Assembly: GCA_017893485.1 (NCBI GenBank)
Contig: CM030360.1
Location: 143,910,697-143,974,696, forward strand
Direction: 5' to 3'
DNA from: Hemerocallis citrina
Lineage: Eukaryota > Streptophyta > Magnoliopsida > Asparagales > Asphodelaceae
Length of the DNA stretch: 64,000 bases
The position numbers were made by a program, and so were the translations under genes. The notes beneath the pieces are model-generated. The model was not told the origin of the DNA, made no database searches, and worked only from the letters and a program-made list of their open reading frames with translations. Shown piece by piece: positions 45,207-56,261 of the stretch; within the stretch, counting starts at the first letter, position 1, and each line of letters begins with the position of its first letter.

Positions 45207-46945
45207 TTGTCCTGCAGCATGACTGGCAATGACTCCACCGAGCTAGGTGTCTCGTCTTCGATGCTCGGTTTAGAAAGGACTTCAATCAGTACGGTCTGTT
45301 CGAGACCTTGCAGAGAAGACGAGGCCAATTTGGAGAGAGCATCGGCTTGTGAGTTCTCCTCCCGGGGGACCCGTTGGATGATGGCTTCTTCGAACCGGCC
45401 CATGAGGTCCCGGACCTTGGCGAGGTACTTCGCCATTCGCTCGTCCCTGGCCTCATATTCGCCCAAGACCTGGTTCACGACTAGCTGGGAATCACTGTGA
45501 ATCCAAAGGCGCTGCGCCCCAGCACTTCGTGCGAGTCCGAGACCAGCTATGAGAGCCTCGTACTCCGCCTCGTTGTTCGAGGCCTTGAAGTTCATGCGGA
45601 TTGCATACTGCAGGACGAAGTTGTCAGGGCCGTTCAGGATAATGCCGGCGCCGCTTCCTTCATTGCAAGAGGACCCGTCCACGAAGACTGTCCAAATGGG
45701 GGGCCCATTCGGGACGTGGCCGACCTCAGGGATAGTGGACTCTACAATGAAGTCGGCGAGGGCCTGGGCCTTGATTGCCGTCCGAGGTTGATAAGAGATG
45801 TCGTGCTGACTCAGCTCGACGGACCACTTCATCAGCCGACCCGAGGTCTCCGGCTTGTGGAGGATCTGCTTTAGGGGTTGGTCGGTGAGGACAACGACCG
45901 AGTGAGATTGGAAGTAGGGCCGAAGCTTTCTCGCTGCCATGACCAGGGAATAGGCCATCTTCTCTATCCTCGGATAGCGGAGCTCGGCGTTCCGAAGCAC
46001 CTTGCTCACATAGTAGATGGGCCTTTGGGTCCGGTCCTCCTCTCTCACCAAGACGGCGCTTAGGGTCTGCTCGGAAGCAGCCAAGTAGATGAAGAGAGGC
46101 TCACCTGGGACCGGCTTACTGAGCAGAGGGGGGTTCACCAGATAGGCTTTCAGCTGGTCGAACGATTCTTGTTGTGCTTGGCCCCATTCAAATCCTTTAG
46201 CTCCCCTGAGTGCTTTGAAGAAGGGGAGGCACTTTTCCCCCGACTTGGATAGGAACCGACCGATAGCTGCGAGCCGACCGGTGAGCTTCTGCACCTCCTT
46301 GACGTTTCGAGGCGGGGCCATGTCTAATATGGCCTTAATCTTCTCGGGGTTAGATTCGATTCCTCGCTGGCTCACCATAAAGCCGAGGAATTTTCCCGAG
46401 GAGACCCCGAACGCACACTTGTTCGGGTTCAGCCGCATGTTGTACTTCCTCAACACGCCGAAGGCCTCCTGGAGGTCGGCTACATGATCGGTGCCATGGA
46501 TGCTCTTGACGAGCATATCATCAACGTACACCTCCATGTTTCGGCCGATCTGGTTCTGGAAGACCTTGTTGACGAGGCGCTGGTAGGTGGCGCCTGCGTT
46601 CTTCAAACCGAACGGCATGACCCGGTAGCAGTAGAGGCCTTGGTCGGTGACGAAGGAGGTCTTCGGGATATCCGGAGGGAACATCCGGATTTGATTGTAC
46701 CCCGAGAAGGCATCCATGAAGCTGAGGAGCTCATGGCCCGAGGTGGCGTCAATAAGGGTGTCGATGTTCGGGAGAGGGAATGGATCCTTCGGACACGCCT
46801 TGTTCAGGTCAGTGAAGTCGATGCATATCCTCCACGAGCCATTGGACTTCTTGACCATTACAACATTCGACAGCCACTCGGGATAATTTACCTCCTGGAT
46901 GAACCTGGCCCTCAGCAGCTTATCCACTTCCTCCTTGATTGCCTG
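45188..46945 (-). pseudogene. Tat reverse transcriptase, RNase H and archaeal-type RNase H
   Basis: RT begins near VDKLLRARFIQEV and shows FMDAFSGYNQI, MPFGLKNAGATYQ and the catalytic YVDDMLVKS (about residue 134 from the ATG at 46927). The first RNase H follows at about residues 277-360 and looks degenerate. A second RNase H at about 410-545 keeps its acidic residues in FVDGSS, NNEAEYEAL, HSDSQL and ADALSK. This dual arrangement is typical of Tat. A TAG at about 46944 and a frameshift at about 45190-45206 are the breaks. Confidence 0.92.
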
Positions 46946-47584
46946 CTATCGCTCGGGAGCGAACTTTCGCCTCTTCTGCTGAACCGGTTTGCACCCCGAT
47001 TCGACGCTTAGGCGATGGACGAGCAAGTCCTCGGAGATGCCGGGCATGTCCGCGGCCGACCAAGCAAATAGGTCGCGGTTATTCCGGATGCACCTCACCA
47101 AGTCGGAGAACAGCACGGTCGGCAAGGACTTGCTGACGAGGAATTTTCGGCTCGGATCCTCGTCCGAGAAGAGCACTTCTTCTAACTCGTCCGCCGGCTC
47201 GGACGTTGGGCGGGCCTTCGGCTCGGGGATCTCCAATGTCTCGAGCGAGAGCACTGGTCCCCCGGTGGAAGTCATGTAGCACTTCCGGGCTGTTTCCTGG
47301 CTTCCCCTGACTTCCCCTACTCCCGACCGAGTGGGGAACTTCATTTTCAAATGGTATGCCGAGGGGACAGCCTCCAGGGCGGCTAGGCCGGGGCGACCTA
47401 GGATGACATTATATGCTGCTGGGACGTCGACGACCATGAAGTCCATCGGCTCGGTCCGGGTAGTAGGGGCGCTTCCCGCAGTAACGTCCAGGGTTATCAC
47501 CCCTTCGACGGTTACCGGGACCCCCGTGAACCCGTGGAGAGTGTAACCGGCCGGCTTGAGACGGTCTCGGGACAGCTGCAGACC
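46946..47584 (-). pseudogene. Tat protease end and protease-RT linker
   Basis: In the same frame as gag and RT, between the TGA at 47585-47587 and the TAG near 46944, the reading gives PMDFMVVDVPAAYNVILGRP, the C-terminal motif of gypsy proteases. The RT entry region ending with KPVQQKRRKFAPER follows. The two stops look like single C-to-T changes in CGA or CAG codons, which is an inference. Confidence 0.85.
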
Positions 47585-49678
47585 TCAGAAGGCCGAGAGG
47601 AAAAGGATATTGACCGAACTCCCGTTGTCCACCAAAATCCTCTGCACCTTAAAGTTGGCCATGCGGAGGTCGATGACGAGGGCATCGCAGTGGGGGGTTC
47701 GGACTCCTTCGAGGTCGGCATCGGAGAAAGACACAGGGACGCCGAGACCTTTCGGGGGAGGGGCACTATGGACCGAGTTGACCTCTCGGACGAAGGCCTT
47801 CCGGGAGGAATTAGAGGAGCCCCCCATGGGGCCTCCGTGGATCAAGTGCAGAACCCGTTCCTCCTCGAACTCGGGTGTCTCTTCGCGCCGCTCGGAGCGC
47901 TTGTTAGCCCCCCGAGGCGGAGGGGAGTGGCGATCTGTCCGATCGTTAGCCTTCACGAACTTGGCCAACTGCCCCCTTCGAATGAGGGCCTCGATCTCAT
48001 CTCTCAAAGCCCGGCAGTCATTCGTATCGTGCCCGTGGTCCCGGTGGTACCGACACCACTTATCTTTGTCCCTCCTCTTCGCCGGGGTGTGCATCCTCGG
48101 GGCTGGAGGGATGACCCCCTCCTTCTCCACCTCCATGAGGATAGTAGAGACATTAGTGGTGAGGGGAGTGAACTTCTCGAACCTGGGGGGAGGGCGGCGT
48201 TGACCGCCCATGTCCTTCTGAGCTTTCTTGGACCCTTCTTCCCCCGTCGCCTTCCTTTTCGACCCTGCGGAGGGCCCCCCAAAGCTGGGAAGGGCTTCAG
48301 CCTCTTCTGCTCGGATGTACTTCTCGCACCTCAGGAGGAGGTCGGCGAAGTCATGCGGGGGCTTCTTGGCCAGGGACGATCGGAGGTTGGCGTTAAGGAC
48401 GTTCGACTGGAACGCCACGGTGGCCACGGACTGGTCCAAGGAGGCAATTGACCTGACTTCTGCGGTAAACCTTTTCACATAGTCCCGCAACTTTTCTTCC
48501 TTCTCCTGCCGTAGGTTCAGTAGGGAAAGACTCGTCTTCTCGGCTCGCCGGCTACTCACGAAGTGAGTAATGAACAGCGTCTCGAACTGCTCGAATGAGA
48601 AGATGGAGGAGGGGGCGAGCCTGGAATACCATTCCCGAGCCGACCCCCTGAGGGTGGCAGGGAAGGTCCTGCAGAGCACCGCGTCGGAAGCTTGATGGAT
48701 CAGCATCAGGGTCTTGAAGCTTTCGACGTGGTCGACCGGGTCGGATTCCCCTGAGTATGTTTCAAACTGTGGCGGTTTGAAACTCCTCGGTATGTGGGCT
48801 TCCATGATCGACCGTGAGAATGGGGGTCGGCTGGGACGGAAGGTTCCTGCTCGGGACTCTTCCTCCCTATCCATGCGGCCGATACACCTTTCCACCTCAT
48901 GGAGACGGCGGATGAGGGCGTCGTCCCTCCGCTGGTGATCATATGACCCCCCGGACTCCTCTTCATAGGAATGGGAGCTTGGACTGCGGCGCCGGTATTC
49001 CTGGGACCGGCGAGGGCTTTGCTCCCGCTGCTGACGGCTGGGAGCCGGGGAAGGGCTCCGGGTTCGGCGCCGAGGACTGGGATTTCTGGGGGGCGTCGGA
49101 GCCCTTTGTGCATTCTGGACGTTCTGCCGAAGATTGAGAGCCTGCAGAACGGTCTCCTGAAACTGGAGGAATTCGGCTCGACTGATAGGCACGTCTCGGT
49201 CCCTCGGATGGCGTCGATACCCGGGGGAGCGGGACCTCCTCCTTCGGCGCTCGGGGGACGCTGCTCGGCCTCTGCGGTCCGGGGACCTTCTGGTGTCTCG
49301 GCGACGTGGGGACCGCTCCCCCTGACGCTGGCGGGAGGCTCCCTCTCGGGCCCGCCTCTCGTCAAGATGGGTGCGGAGGTCGTCGTCCTTCTGGCGGTTC
49401 AGGAGTGTGATACGGAGGTCGGGATGGTGAGAGGCCATCGATTCCGAGGACCCATTATGGACTGAGACATGGCCCGGATTGACGGGCTGCTTCTCCTTCC
49501 GACCGTTGTGACCGGACGGGACATTGTTGGGCTGCTGCTTGGGAGGAGGAGGTGGGACCTGCTGGGCTGTCGGAGGTAGGTCGGACTGAGGAATGGGGTT
49601 GACTGGGGCTTCATTCGCCGGGTCGGCGAGGTTGCCCACACGGTTCGACCCTCTGGATCTGACCTTCTTCGGCGGCAT
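47585..49678 (-). CDS. Tat gag and N-terminal protease, 697 residues
   Basis: It starts 67 bases downstream of the primer site with MPPKKVRSRGSNRVGN. An Arg/Ser-rich stretch (residues about 95-260) precedes the retrotransposon gag domain (FKPPQFETYSGESDPVDHVE, then RGSAREWYSRL, SFEQFETLFITHF). A Tat-type Cys/His motif WCRYHRDHGHDTNDC follows, and then the protease active site ILVDNGSSVNILF. The frame ends at TGA soon after the active site, so protease is truncated unless that stop is read through. Gag forms the particle and protease would process it. Confidence 0.9.
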   Translation of the reverse strand: MPPKKVRSRGSNRVGNLADPANEAPVNPIPQSDLPPTAQQVPPPPPKQQPNNVPSGHNGRKEKQPVNPGHVSVHNGSSESMASHHPDLRITLLNRQKDDDLRTHLDERRAREGASRQRQGERSPRRRDTRRSPDRRGRAASPERRRRRSRSPGYRRHPRDRDVPISRAEFLQFQETVLQALNLRQNVQNAQRAPTPPRNPSPRRRTRSPSPAPSRQQREQSPRRSQEYRRRSPSSHSYEEESGGSYDHQRRDDALIRRLHEVERCIGRMDREEESRAGTFRPSRPPFSRSIMEAHIPRSFKPPQFETYSGESDPVDHVESFKTLMLIHQASDAVLCRTFPATLRGSAREWYSRLAPSSIFSFEQFETLFITHFVSSRRAEKTSLSLLNLRQEKEEKLRDYVKRFTAEVRSIASLDQSVATVAFQSNVLNANLRSSLAKKPPHDFADLLLRCEKYIRAEEAEALPSFGGPSAGSKRKATGEEGSKKAQKDMGGQRRPPPRFEKFTPLTTNVSTILMEVEKEGVIPPAPRMHTPAKRRDKDKWCRYHRDHGHDTNDCRALRDEIEALIRRGQLAKFVKANDRTDRHSPPPRGANKRSERREETPEFEEERVLHLIHGGPMGGSSNSSRKAFVREVNSVHSAPPPKGLGVPVSFSDADLEGVRTPHCDALVIDLRMANFKVQRILVDNGSSVNILFLSAF

Positions 49679-49726
49679 GGCTGTCGAGGACGACGGAGAA
49701 TGGGCTGAGGCTGTTCGTGTGGTGTT

Positions 49727-49745
49727 CCCACAGACGGCACCAATC
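49727..49745 (-). promoter_or_regulatory. primer-binding site of the Tat element
   Basis: The minus strand reads TGGTGCCGTCTGTGGGAAC shortly after the LTR end. TGG..C-type sites of this form are used by Tat-like gypsy elements. The primer tRNA is not identified here. Confidence 0.7.
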
Positions 49746-50342
49746 TGTTACCGCTGATTTCGGTGTGGGGGTAAACAGATAGAATTTGTAAGTCCGAGAA
49801 AAACCTGAACAGTTGACTCAGCCTTCTTGCTCCCGCCGCAACCTGCAAAGAAGTGCGAGACACCGGGGTTGATTCCAGCGACGCACCCTCCGACGCTCTT
49901 GTCAGTAATCAGAAAAAGATTAAGAAAGAGCTTAAGTGGTGAAGAAGTGATTAACCTGGTCTTGGTGGTAGAGGGGTTGTATTTATAGTCGCCTTTGGAA
50001 CGGTTAGGATCCTGATTTCCTGCCTAACAGCCAGGAGGAAAATCCTCCTATTCTGTTTTAGCAAATTAGGTCCTAATTCCCTGGTGAGAGCTAATCAGGC
50101 TTATTGATTTGATTTAATCAAATCAGTGGCTTTGATTCTCCTCTTGGTGGACCGGGCTTGCATCGGGTCGGGACCCGTGCCCAGTTGAAGTGGATCTATT
50201 CGCGGGTGGTTGGTTTTGTGAGAGGGAGGCCCAATACCCATTTTGGATCCATCTGTATGTGAAATTACCTTTTTACCCCCATGCTTCAAGATTCGTGCTC
50301 GATCTGGACGGTCTCGATTTAACCCCATTTTTAGCCATATCA
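49746..50342 (-). repeat. 5' LTR of the Tat element
   Basis: The LTR is 597 bases, starting TGATATGG in sense and ending GGTAACA, with 11 substitutions and no indel relative to the other LTR. A TATA box TATAAATA lies at 49987-49980 on the minus strand, and a transcript would run into gag. Confidence 0.95.
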
Positions 50343-50347
50343 GCGCC

Positions 50348-51198
50348 CATACTTGAAGCATGTATCACTTGGTTCTCTATCACTTGAAGGGGGTTGCTGA
50401 TATCTTTGATTTTTAGGATATTTTTTTTTGTTTCTTCTACTGCTCATTCTGTCTACCACTGCTGGGGTGACCGCGCTTCCTCCTTCCTTTATAGCCACCT
50501 CTGCTAGAGTGACTACCTCGACCACCTCCCACTTCTCTGCCACAACGTCATCTGCCTATGCTTTTACCTCTGGAATATTCATCACTGGCATTCACATTAA
50601 TGAATTTTAGTGTTCCCATAGGCCTAGTGTTATGATTTTTCATGAGGACTTTATCATTTTGCTCAGCAACTAGCAGCATAAAGATGAGTTCCAAAATCTC
50701 AGAGAAATTTTGTTCTCTATATTATTGTTGCAACAGTACATTGGTGGCATGGAATGTGGAAAAGATTTTGTCGATCATTTACTCCTTGGTAACCGGTTCT
50801 CCACACAACTCAAGTCTTGATGCAATGTTGAACACAACTGAGTTGTATGTAGATATTGTCTTGAAGTCCTGGTAGCGAAGATTGAATCATTCGTTCTTCG
50901 CTGCTGGGAGGATGACGGTTCTCTAATTGTCATATCTATCGTTCAGGAATTCCCACGTAGTTTTGGGATCATCTATTGTGAGATACTCATTCTTCAAATC
51001 TACATGAAGATGACGATCTAAAAAGATGATCACTTTAGCCTTGTCTGCAGGACTAATAGGCTTCTCTACTAGAGGAGTACTCAGCGTGTGTACAAGGTCT
51101 AGGCAGTTTAGATGAAGTTTAGCATCCAACTTCTATGCGAGGTAATTATTTTCACTCACATTTAGGACAACGAACTTCAAATTTGTAAGGTTTGACAT
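50348..51198 (-). pseudogene. TR-GAG-like gag gene, N-terminal part
   Basis: The reading starts MSNLTNLKFVVLNVSENNY at 51198 and continues with the UBN2 gag fold (LDAKLHLNCLDLVHTL, then KAKVIIFLDRHLHVDLK and TWEFLNDRYDN). It ends at CFKYGR next to the Tat insertion. Joined to 35399-35215 it would restore a zinc knuckle, though the second Cys is Tyr here. TAG and TGA stops (for example in place of W after NNYLA) show it was already decayed. No pol with a matching frame follows, so a gag-only element is the best guess. Confidence 0.75.
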
Positions 51199-51991
51199 AT
51201 GGAAAAAAATATTAGTTTTTGGGTACTTTTATATTTATTATAAGTTGTTTAGACAAAACTTCAGGTCTATGATAGTTGGTAGGGAAACCAATCTTCCATA
51301 GTCTCCTATGGATAAGACAACATTATGGCATAAAATAAGCAAAAAGGAAATATTTTCAGAATTCACAAGATTGCGGTGCAGTGGACTGTTAGCTTCCACC
51401 AATAAAGTTTTGCACATACAAGATACCTATATAGATCAGAATGGTTTCATACTATTTAATGACTTCTTAAGAAAGTTTTCTTAGAAGGATGATGATTCCT
51501 TATTCTGTGATTAATAATTTAGTGCAAAATTTGTCCTTAAAACATGTTTCACAAATAATCAATGTTTTATGCAACATGTTAAATATTCTGGACTTTATTG
51601 CAAACTATACCATTTTGTGAAAACATGAATCAATAAAACAATGTAAAATTATATACAACATGGTCTTAATTGCATAATTAAATATAATCAATGTCACAAA
51701 AGCTTACTCCGTCAAATAAAACTTTGTGCTTACTCTGTCAAACAACCATATATAATATCGACTCATTTCGCCTAAGCTTAAATTAAAAGAAGAATGAAGG
51801 ACTTTCATGTCAGATGACTGAACCCACTTATAAATGACCTAAAACTGACCCCCGCACATTTTTGGCAAACACGAGATCAATAAAGTAGGTCAAGATTAAA
51901 TTAGCTCAACAAGTTCAGTCGAGAGAAATTTAGTTATCACAGGGATGTCCATGTTTTTAATTTAGAAAATAACTAGTATAAAGAAGAAAGT
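51199..51991. other. AT-rich spacer, possible 5' part of the gag-only element
   Basis: No gene, primer site or LTR edge could be identified between the gag start and the left terminal repeat of the Mutator-like element. Confidence 0.4.
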
Positions 51992-52440
51992 GTGTTACAC
52001 GAATTTTTTCCCGTACTAATCAACTTTTTGAAAATATTGACCAAACTGACCGTCTTTTGCAAATATTTACCCAACTGATCCAGTTTTGGACACATCAGCA
52101 TAACACATTCTTGAAAAAAATGGCATAGGTTAATTCCATGTCGTTGTTCAAAAAAGTGGCATTAGTTTTAATTTTTTTTAGCATGCCGATGTTTGGAGTA
52201 ACGGCATCAGTTAACTTCTTCCCAACCGTCTACTCTCGACTTGGAAAAAAATTGCAAGTGTGAAAAATCCTATAACAAATGTCGTTATCCTGAATAACGG
52301 CATTCACATTACTGATTTCGTTATTGGGGATAACAACACTAGTTATAATACTGATTGCATATAAATAGAGCCCCCCACTTCTCCTTCCCCTTTCCCTTTA
52401 GATCTATTTCCCTCTCACTTCCGAACCCAAAACCCTAAAA
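51992..52440 (+). repeat. left terminal inverted repeat of the MULE, with promoter
   Basis: Compared with the right repeat in reverse complement, it shares ACTTTTTGAAAATATTGACC, TCAGCATAACAC, TTTTAATTTTTTTTAGCATG and TTTGGAGTAAC, with scattered indels. It ends with a TATA box (TATAAATA, 52360-52367) and CCTTTCCCTTTAGAT, followed by AAACCCTAAAACCCTAG, a telo-box-like motif. Several imperfect palindromes of the GTCGTT..AACGGC type lie within it. Confidence 0.88.
52360..52367 (+). promoter_or_regulatory. TATA box in the left terminal repeat
   Basis: TATAAATA is followed by a C-rich transcript-start-like region. It lies about 350 bases upstream of the transposase start, with a candidate 5' UTR intron (GTATTA donor at 52621, TGTTTAG acceptor at 52710) between. 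Confidence 0.65.
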
Positions 52441-52712
52441 CCCTAGAACCCAAGATCCCACAATTGTTTCCTTTCAAACTTCAATTCTCCTACCTCCCTC
52501 CCCCCTCTCCCACCAAAATTCAACTCTCTCATTCTCAAAATCTCCAACATTGTATTAGGTCATATCATTCTTCACCCGCGACTTATTTTCAAGATATCCA
52601 AGATACGGTCTAATTTGAAGGTATTATTATAATCATATGTTTTATATGTATGCATAAGTTATGCATGTGAGTAGTTAATGACTTGAATATGTGTGAATCT
52701 TTATGTTTAGGT

Positions 52713-55388
52713 ATGGATTATGATATACCTATTTGGTTATATTTTGGGGGTGAAATAATTCGACATCCGAAGATTGTATATTGTTATAAAGATGTTGAAT
52801 CGGTCATTATTTGGGTTTCCCGAAATTTTATATACTCACAATTAGTAGATAAGATATTTGAAGTTAAGAATTGGGATAGAGGTGCATGGAGTCTCAAAAT
52901 CAAAACCCGTTACGCTGCCGGTAAAGGAGAAGTGCAATATTTCATGGTGGTGCTCGTAGATAATGATAATGCACTAAGGTCCATGATTGGTAGGACACTT
53001 GATCCAAATTGTAGTCTGAATGCATTGGAGTTATATATTAAGAAAATAAAGCTTCCAAACATTAGGCTGGTTTTTATTCCAAGTCGAAGCCCCGTTAGTA
53101 GTTTGAAACCATCTGCCGAGTCACATGCAAGAATACCAAATACACATGAAGATATTAGCACAATGCCAACAGAACCGATTAACACAGAATATGAGCCAGT
53201 AATATCCGTTCACCTCGACACAAAGTATTCTCCACACTGACACGGTCTTGCCAGACTTTGACAATGCCTTTGTTAATAACGATTTGGTAGAAGAGGAAGA
53301 AGATAAGGATCACGGGCTTGAAGTTGAGGAAGAGGAGGATGTCGCGGAAGGTCCGATTAATGATGTTAACGTTAATGTGCTGATTAACAATGTGGTGTTA
53401 CCAAATCAATCCATTAGTGTATGTACACATGAGGTTCAATCGAGTGAATGGATGTCCCGTGCGACCATACATGAACATCTACAATCTTCCGTCGGCTCTT
53501 CGAACACGGATGAACTCTCCATAAGTCAAAGATTTCTAACAAAAGATAGTATACAACATCAAGTTAAAATGTACTCCGTGAAGAACCATTGAGAATTCGT
53601 GACGGTGAAATTGACCCCAAGTTTATACTATGTCAAATGTAAATACGCACCGATAAAACATTCACCCGAGGAGATTGCAGAAAATCCAGAACTCGTAAAT
53701 GTAGTGGGTTGTCCATGGCGATTGCTTGCAATTGTTCCAAATGGGCAATCTTTTTACGTGGTGAAGAACATTGAAGGTCCGCATACATGTATGAATCCGA
53801 TATTGAATCAAGATCATAGTAAAATTGATTCTAAGATTGTACAATCTACGATATTGAATGTTGTGAAGGCACAACTAGGTGTAACACCAAAAACCATAAA
53901 TGAGATAGTCAGGCTTCAATTCAATTACACTATTTCGTATAAGAAAGCTTGAAAGACAAAACATAAAGCGATCGAGCGGTTGTATGGTTCCTTTCAAGAA
54001 GCTTACACTAAAATGCATTCTCTTCTCACAACAATTCATACTTCAAATCCAAGAACGGACGTCTATTGGGTCAAGGTTGTGTCCAGTCCCACCGAAGAAA
54101 CATTCAAAGGGGTCTTTTGGGCATTCGGCCCCTCGATCGAGGGGTTTAAGACATGCAGACTAGTTATAAGTGTTAACGGAACACATTTATATGGAAAATA
54201 CAAAGGTTTTTTGTTCATAGCTGTTTCGCCCGATGTAAACGGTAGGTTGTTTCCATTTACGTTTACAATAGTGGATGGAGAGAGCATAGGAACCTGGACA
54301 TGGTTCATGAGCTGTATTCGGTGCTTTGTCACAGACAGTGCAGATCTATGTGTCATTTCTGATCATCATGTAGGCATTTTTTTCGCAATGGACAATGAGT
54401 ATGGAACATGGAAAGAGCCACTTGCTTATCATCGTTATTGTATGCGTCATTTTGCTACTAATTTCTAAAATAAATTTGGGAACAAATTTTTTGATGAATA
54501 AGCTAAAGGTGATCGCGTGTCAAATTCAGCCTAAGATTACTGAGGCAAAGATTGTACAGCTTGAAGCAGCTAATGTTGATGGAACTAATTGGTTGAAGAA
54601 GAAGCCGATTGAGAAGTTGAGACTTTCTGCCGATGGAGGCTGTCGATATGGTATAATGACTACAAATCTATCAGAAGTGTTCAATTCGGTTTTAAAAGGT
54701 ATTTGTAGCTTGTCCATCACGGCAATTATGGAAATGATATTCTTTCATCTCAACATGTACTTTATTGACCATTGTGAAGCGGCATAGACCCTTATTAGCG
54801 AAGGGTAAATTGTGGGCACCACGTATTCAAGAAATTATCGATTTACGGTGTGAGAAATTAAATTTGCAAGAGGCTATAATGTTTAACAACCGGCCTGGTG
54901 TTTTTTTAGTTAAAACTGACATTAGAATGGATAATGGACATCAAAAGGGTGGACATTGGCACATTGTTGACCTCGGGCGCCGTGCGTGTACTTGTGGAAA
55001 ATTCCAGCTCTACCACATTTCATGTTCTCATGTATTGGCTGCTTGTACCTTCCGTGCAATTGATTATCAACCTTACATTGATTCATTTTATTCTACAAGT
55101 TCATTAGCATTAACTTGGGCACCAACTTTTAATCATATCCAAGATAAATCTTATTGGCCGGCACCGATTGGTTCGAAACTCATAGCCGATGCGAGTCAAC
55201 ATAGGATGAAAGGTCGCCCTAGGAGTACTCGTATTTGCAACGATATGGATGCTCGAGAAGGTGGGAACACAGGTAAAATTTGTTCTAAATGCGAGTTAAG
55301 TGGACACAATAAGTGTAGCTGTAAGAATGTGCCCAATGTAGGTCCATCTCAAATGACTGTTTGTAATGCCCCGATTTTTCATTTATGA
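52713..55388 (+). pseudogene. MURA-type Mutator transposase, decayed
   Basis: I choose ATG 52713 (MDYDIPIWLYFGGE) because it follows an intron-acceptor-like TTTAG. An N-terminal PB1/ubiquitin-like region is followed by an acidic stretch, the WRKY-GCM1-like zinc finger (YYVKCKYAPI, CPWRLLAI and GPHTC at 53630-53790), and the MULE catalytic domain (FKTCRLVISVNGTHLYGKYK, then ADLCVISDHH and HRYCMRHFATNF). A SWIM zinc finger CTCGKFQLYHISCSHVLAAC and a C-terminal CCHC knuckle (CSKCELSGHNKCSC) close it. In-frame stops and at least three frame changes break it, and the first catalytic Asp reads Asn. Confidence 0.9.
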
Positions 55389-55877
55389 AAAATTATTTAT
55401 TTTGCACGTAGTGTGCACGTGCCATTTTTCGCAATATGAAATTTTATAATGAATGATGAGTATATGCATATGTATATATGTTTGTTAGATTATTTTTATA
55501 AAGGCCTTTGTTCAAATAAACTTAAGCCCAAAATCTAATTTATTTATTTTTGTAAAAACTATTAGTTTGGCCCACCAATTTAAGCCCATAAATTAATTCT
55601 TTTAATAACAACTTGTAAGGTAAACATCTTTCAAAAGATTATTTTTTATATAAAAATGCATATGTACAAGTTTCATACGGAGACTAGAGTAGCACGTGCA
55701 TGCAACATGGTGTGCATTGCACACTACTTTTCTTTGACCGGTTTTGGAAGAGAATGGAGATCATGCTTGGGTGGTTATTTAGTTGTGGGTAGTTACTACA
55801 ACTCCTATTCTAATCTTAGCCCTCCATCTCATAACCATCTACTAGATCCTAGTCCTCCATTTCACCCAAAGTTTGTG

Positions 55878-55885
55878 TATAAATA
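55878..55885 (+). promoter_or_regulatory. candidate TATA box of the nested LTR
   Basis: TATAAATA is followed by a run of C and a transcript-like leader, about 395 bases from the LTR start. Confidence 0.5.
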
Positions 55886-56261
55886 CCCCCCCCCAATTAA
55901 TTGTAATCTACACTAAAATCTATTTGAAAAGAGAAAGATATATTTTTAAGAGAGTTGTGAGTGTGTGTTCTTGAAGGCCGGTCATCATCTGCAGAAGGAT
56001 TCTCGGTGGCAAAAAGCAAGAAGGAGAAGTCACATCATCACACTAGAAGGATTTACGGGATTTCGTTTATTTCGTCAATAAGGTGGGTGTTTCTCATGAC
56101 TTCTAAATTAGGATTCATGTTAAGATTGAAGATTGAATTGTGTATCTATGTGCAAGCTGAAGTAATAGAATGATTGCTAAATTGATATCTTCCATGCTGT
56201 ATATAGTGTAGAAAATACGAACGAATGAAAAAGGACTATAATAACTAGAGAATTGGAAATG

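Larger units (their letters stand above)
35400..50342 (-). mobile_element. Ty3/gypsy Tat-lineage retrotransposon, 14.9 kb, near-intact
   Basis: Two 597-base LTRs (35400-35996 and 49746-50342) and GCGCC duplications (35395-35399 and 50343-50347) define the element. In sense (minus) it carries a primer site, gag-protease, RT, RNase H, a second archaeal-type RNase H, integrase, a tandem-repeat region, a block of antisense genes, a polypurine tract and the 3' LTR. The dual RNase H, integrase after RH and extra antisense frames place it in the Tat lineage. The LTRs differ at 11 of 597 sites. Two stops and one frameshift are the only coding defects I found. Confidence 0.95.
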
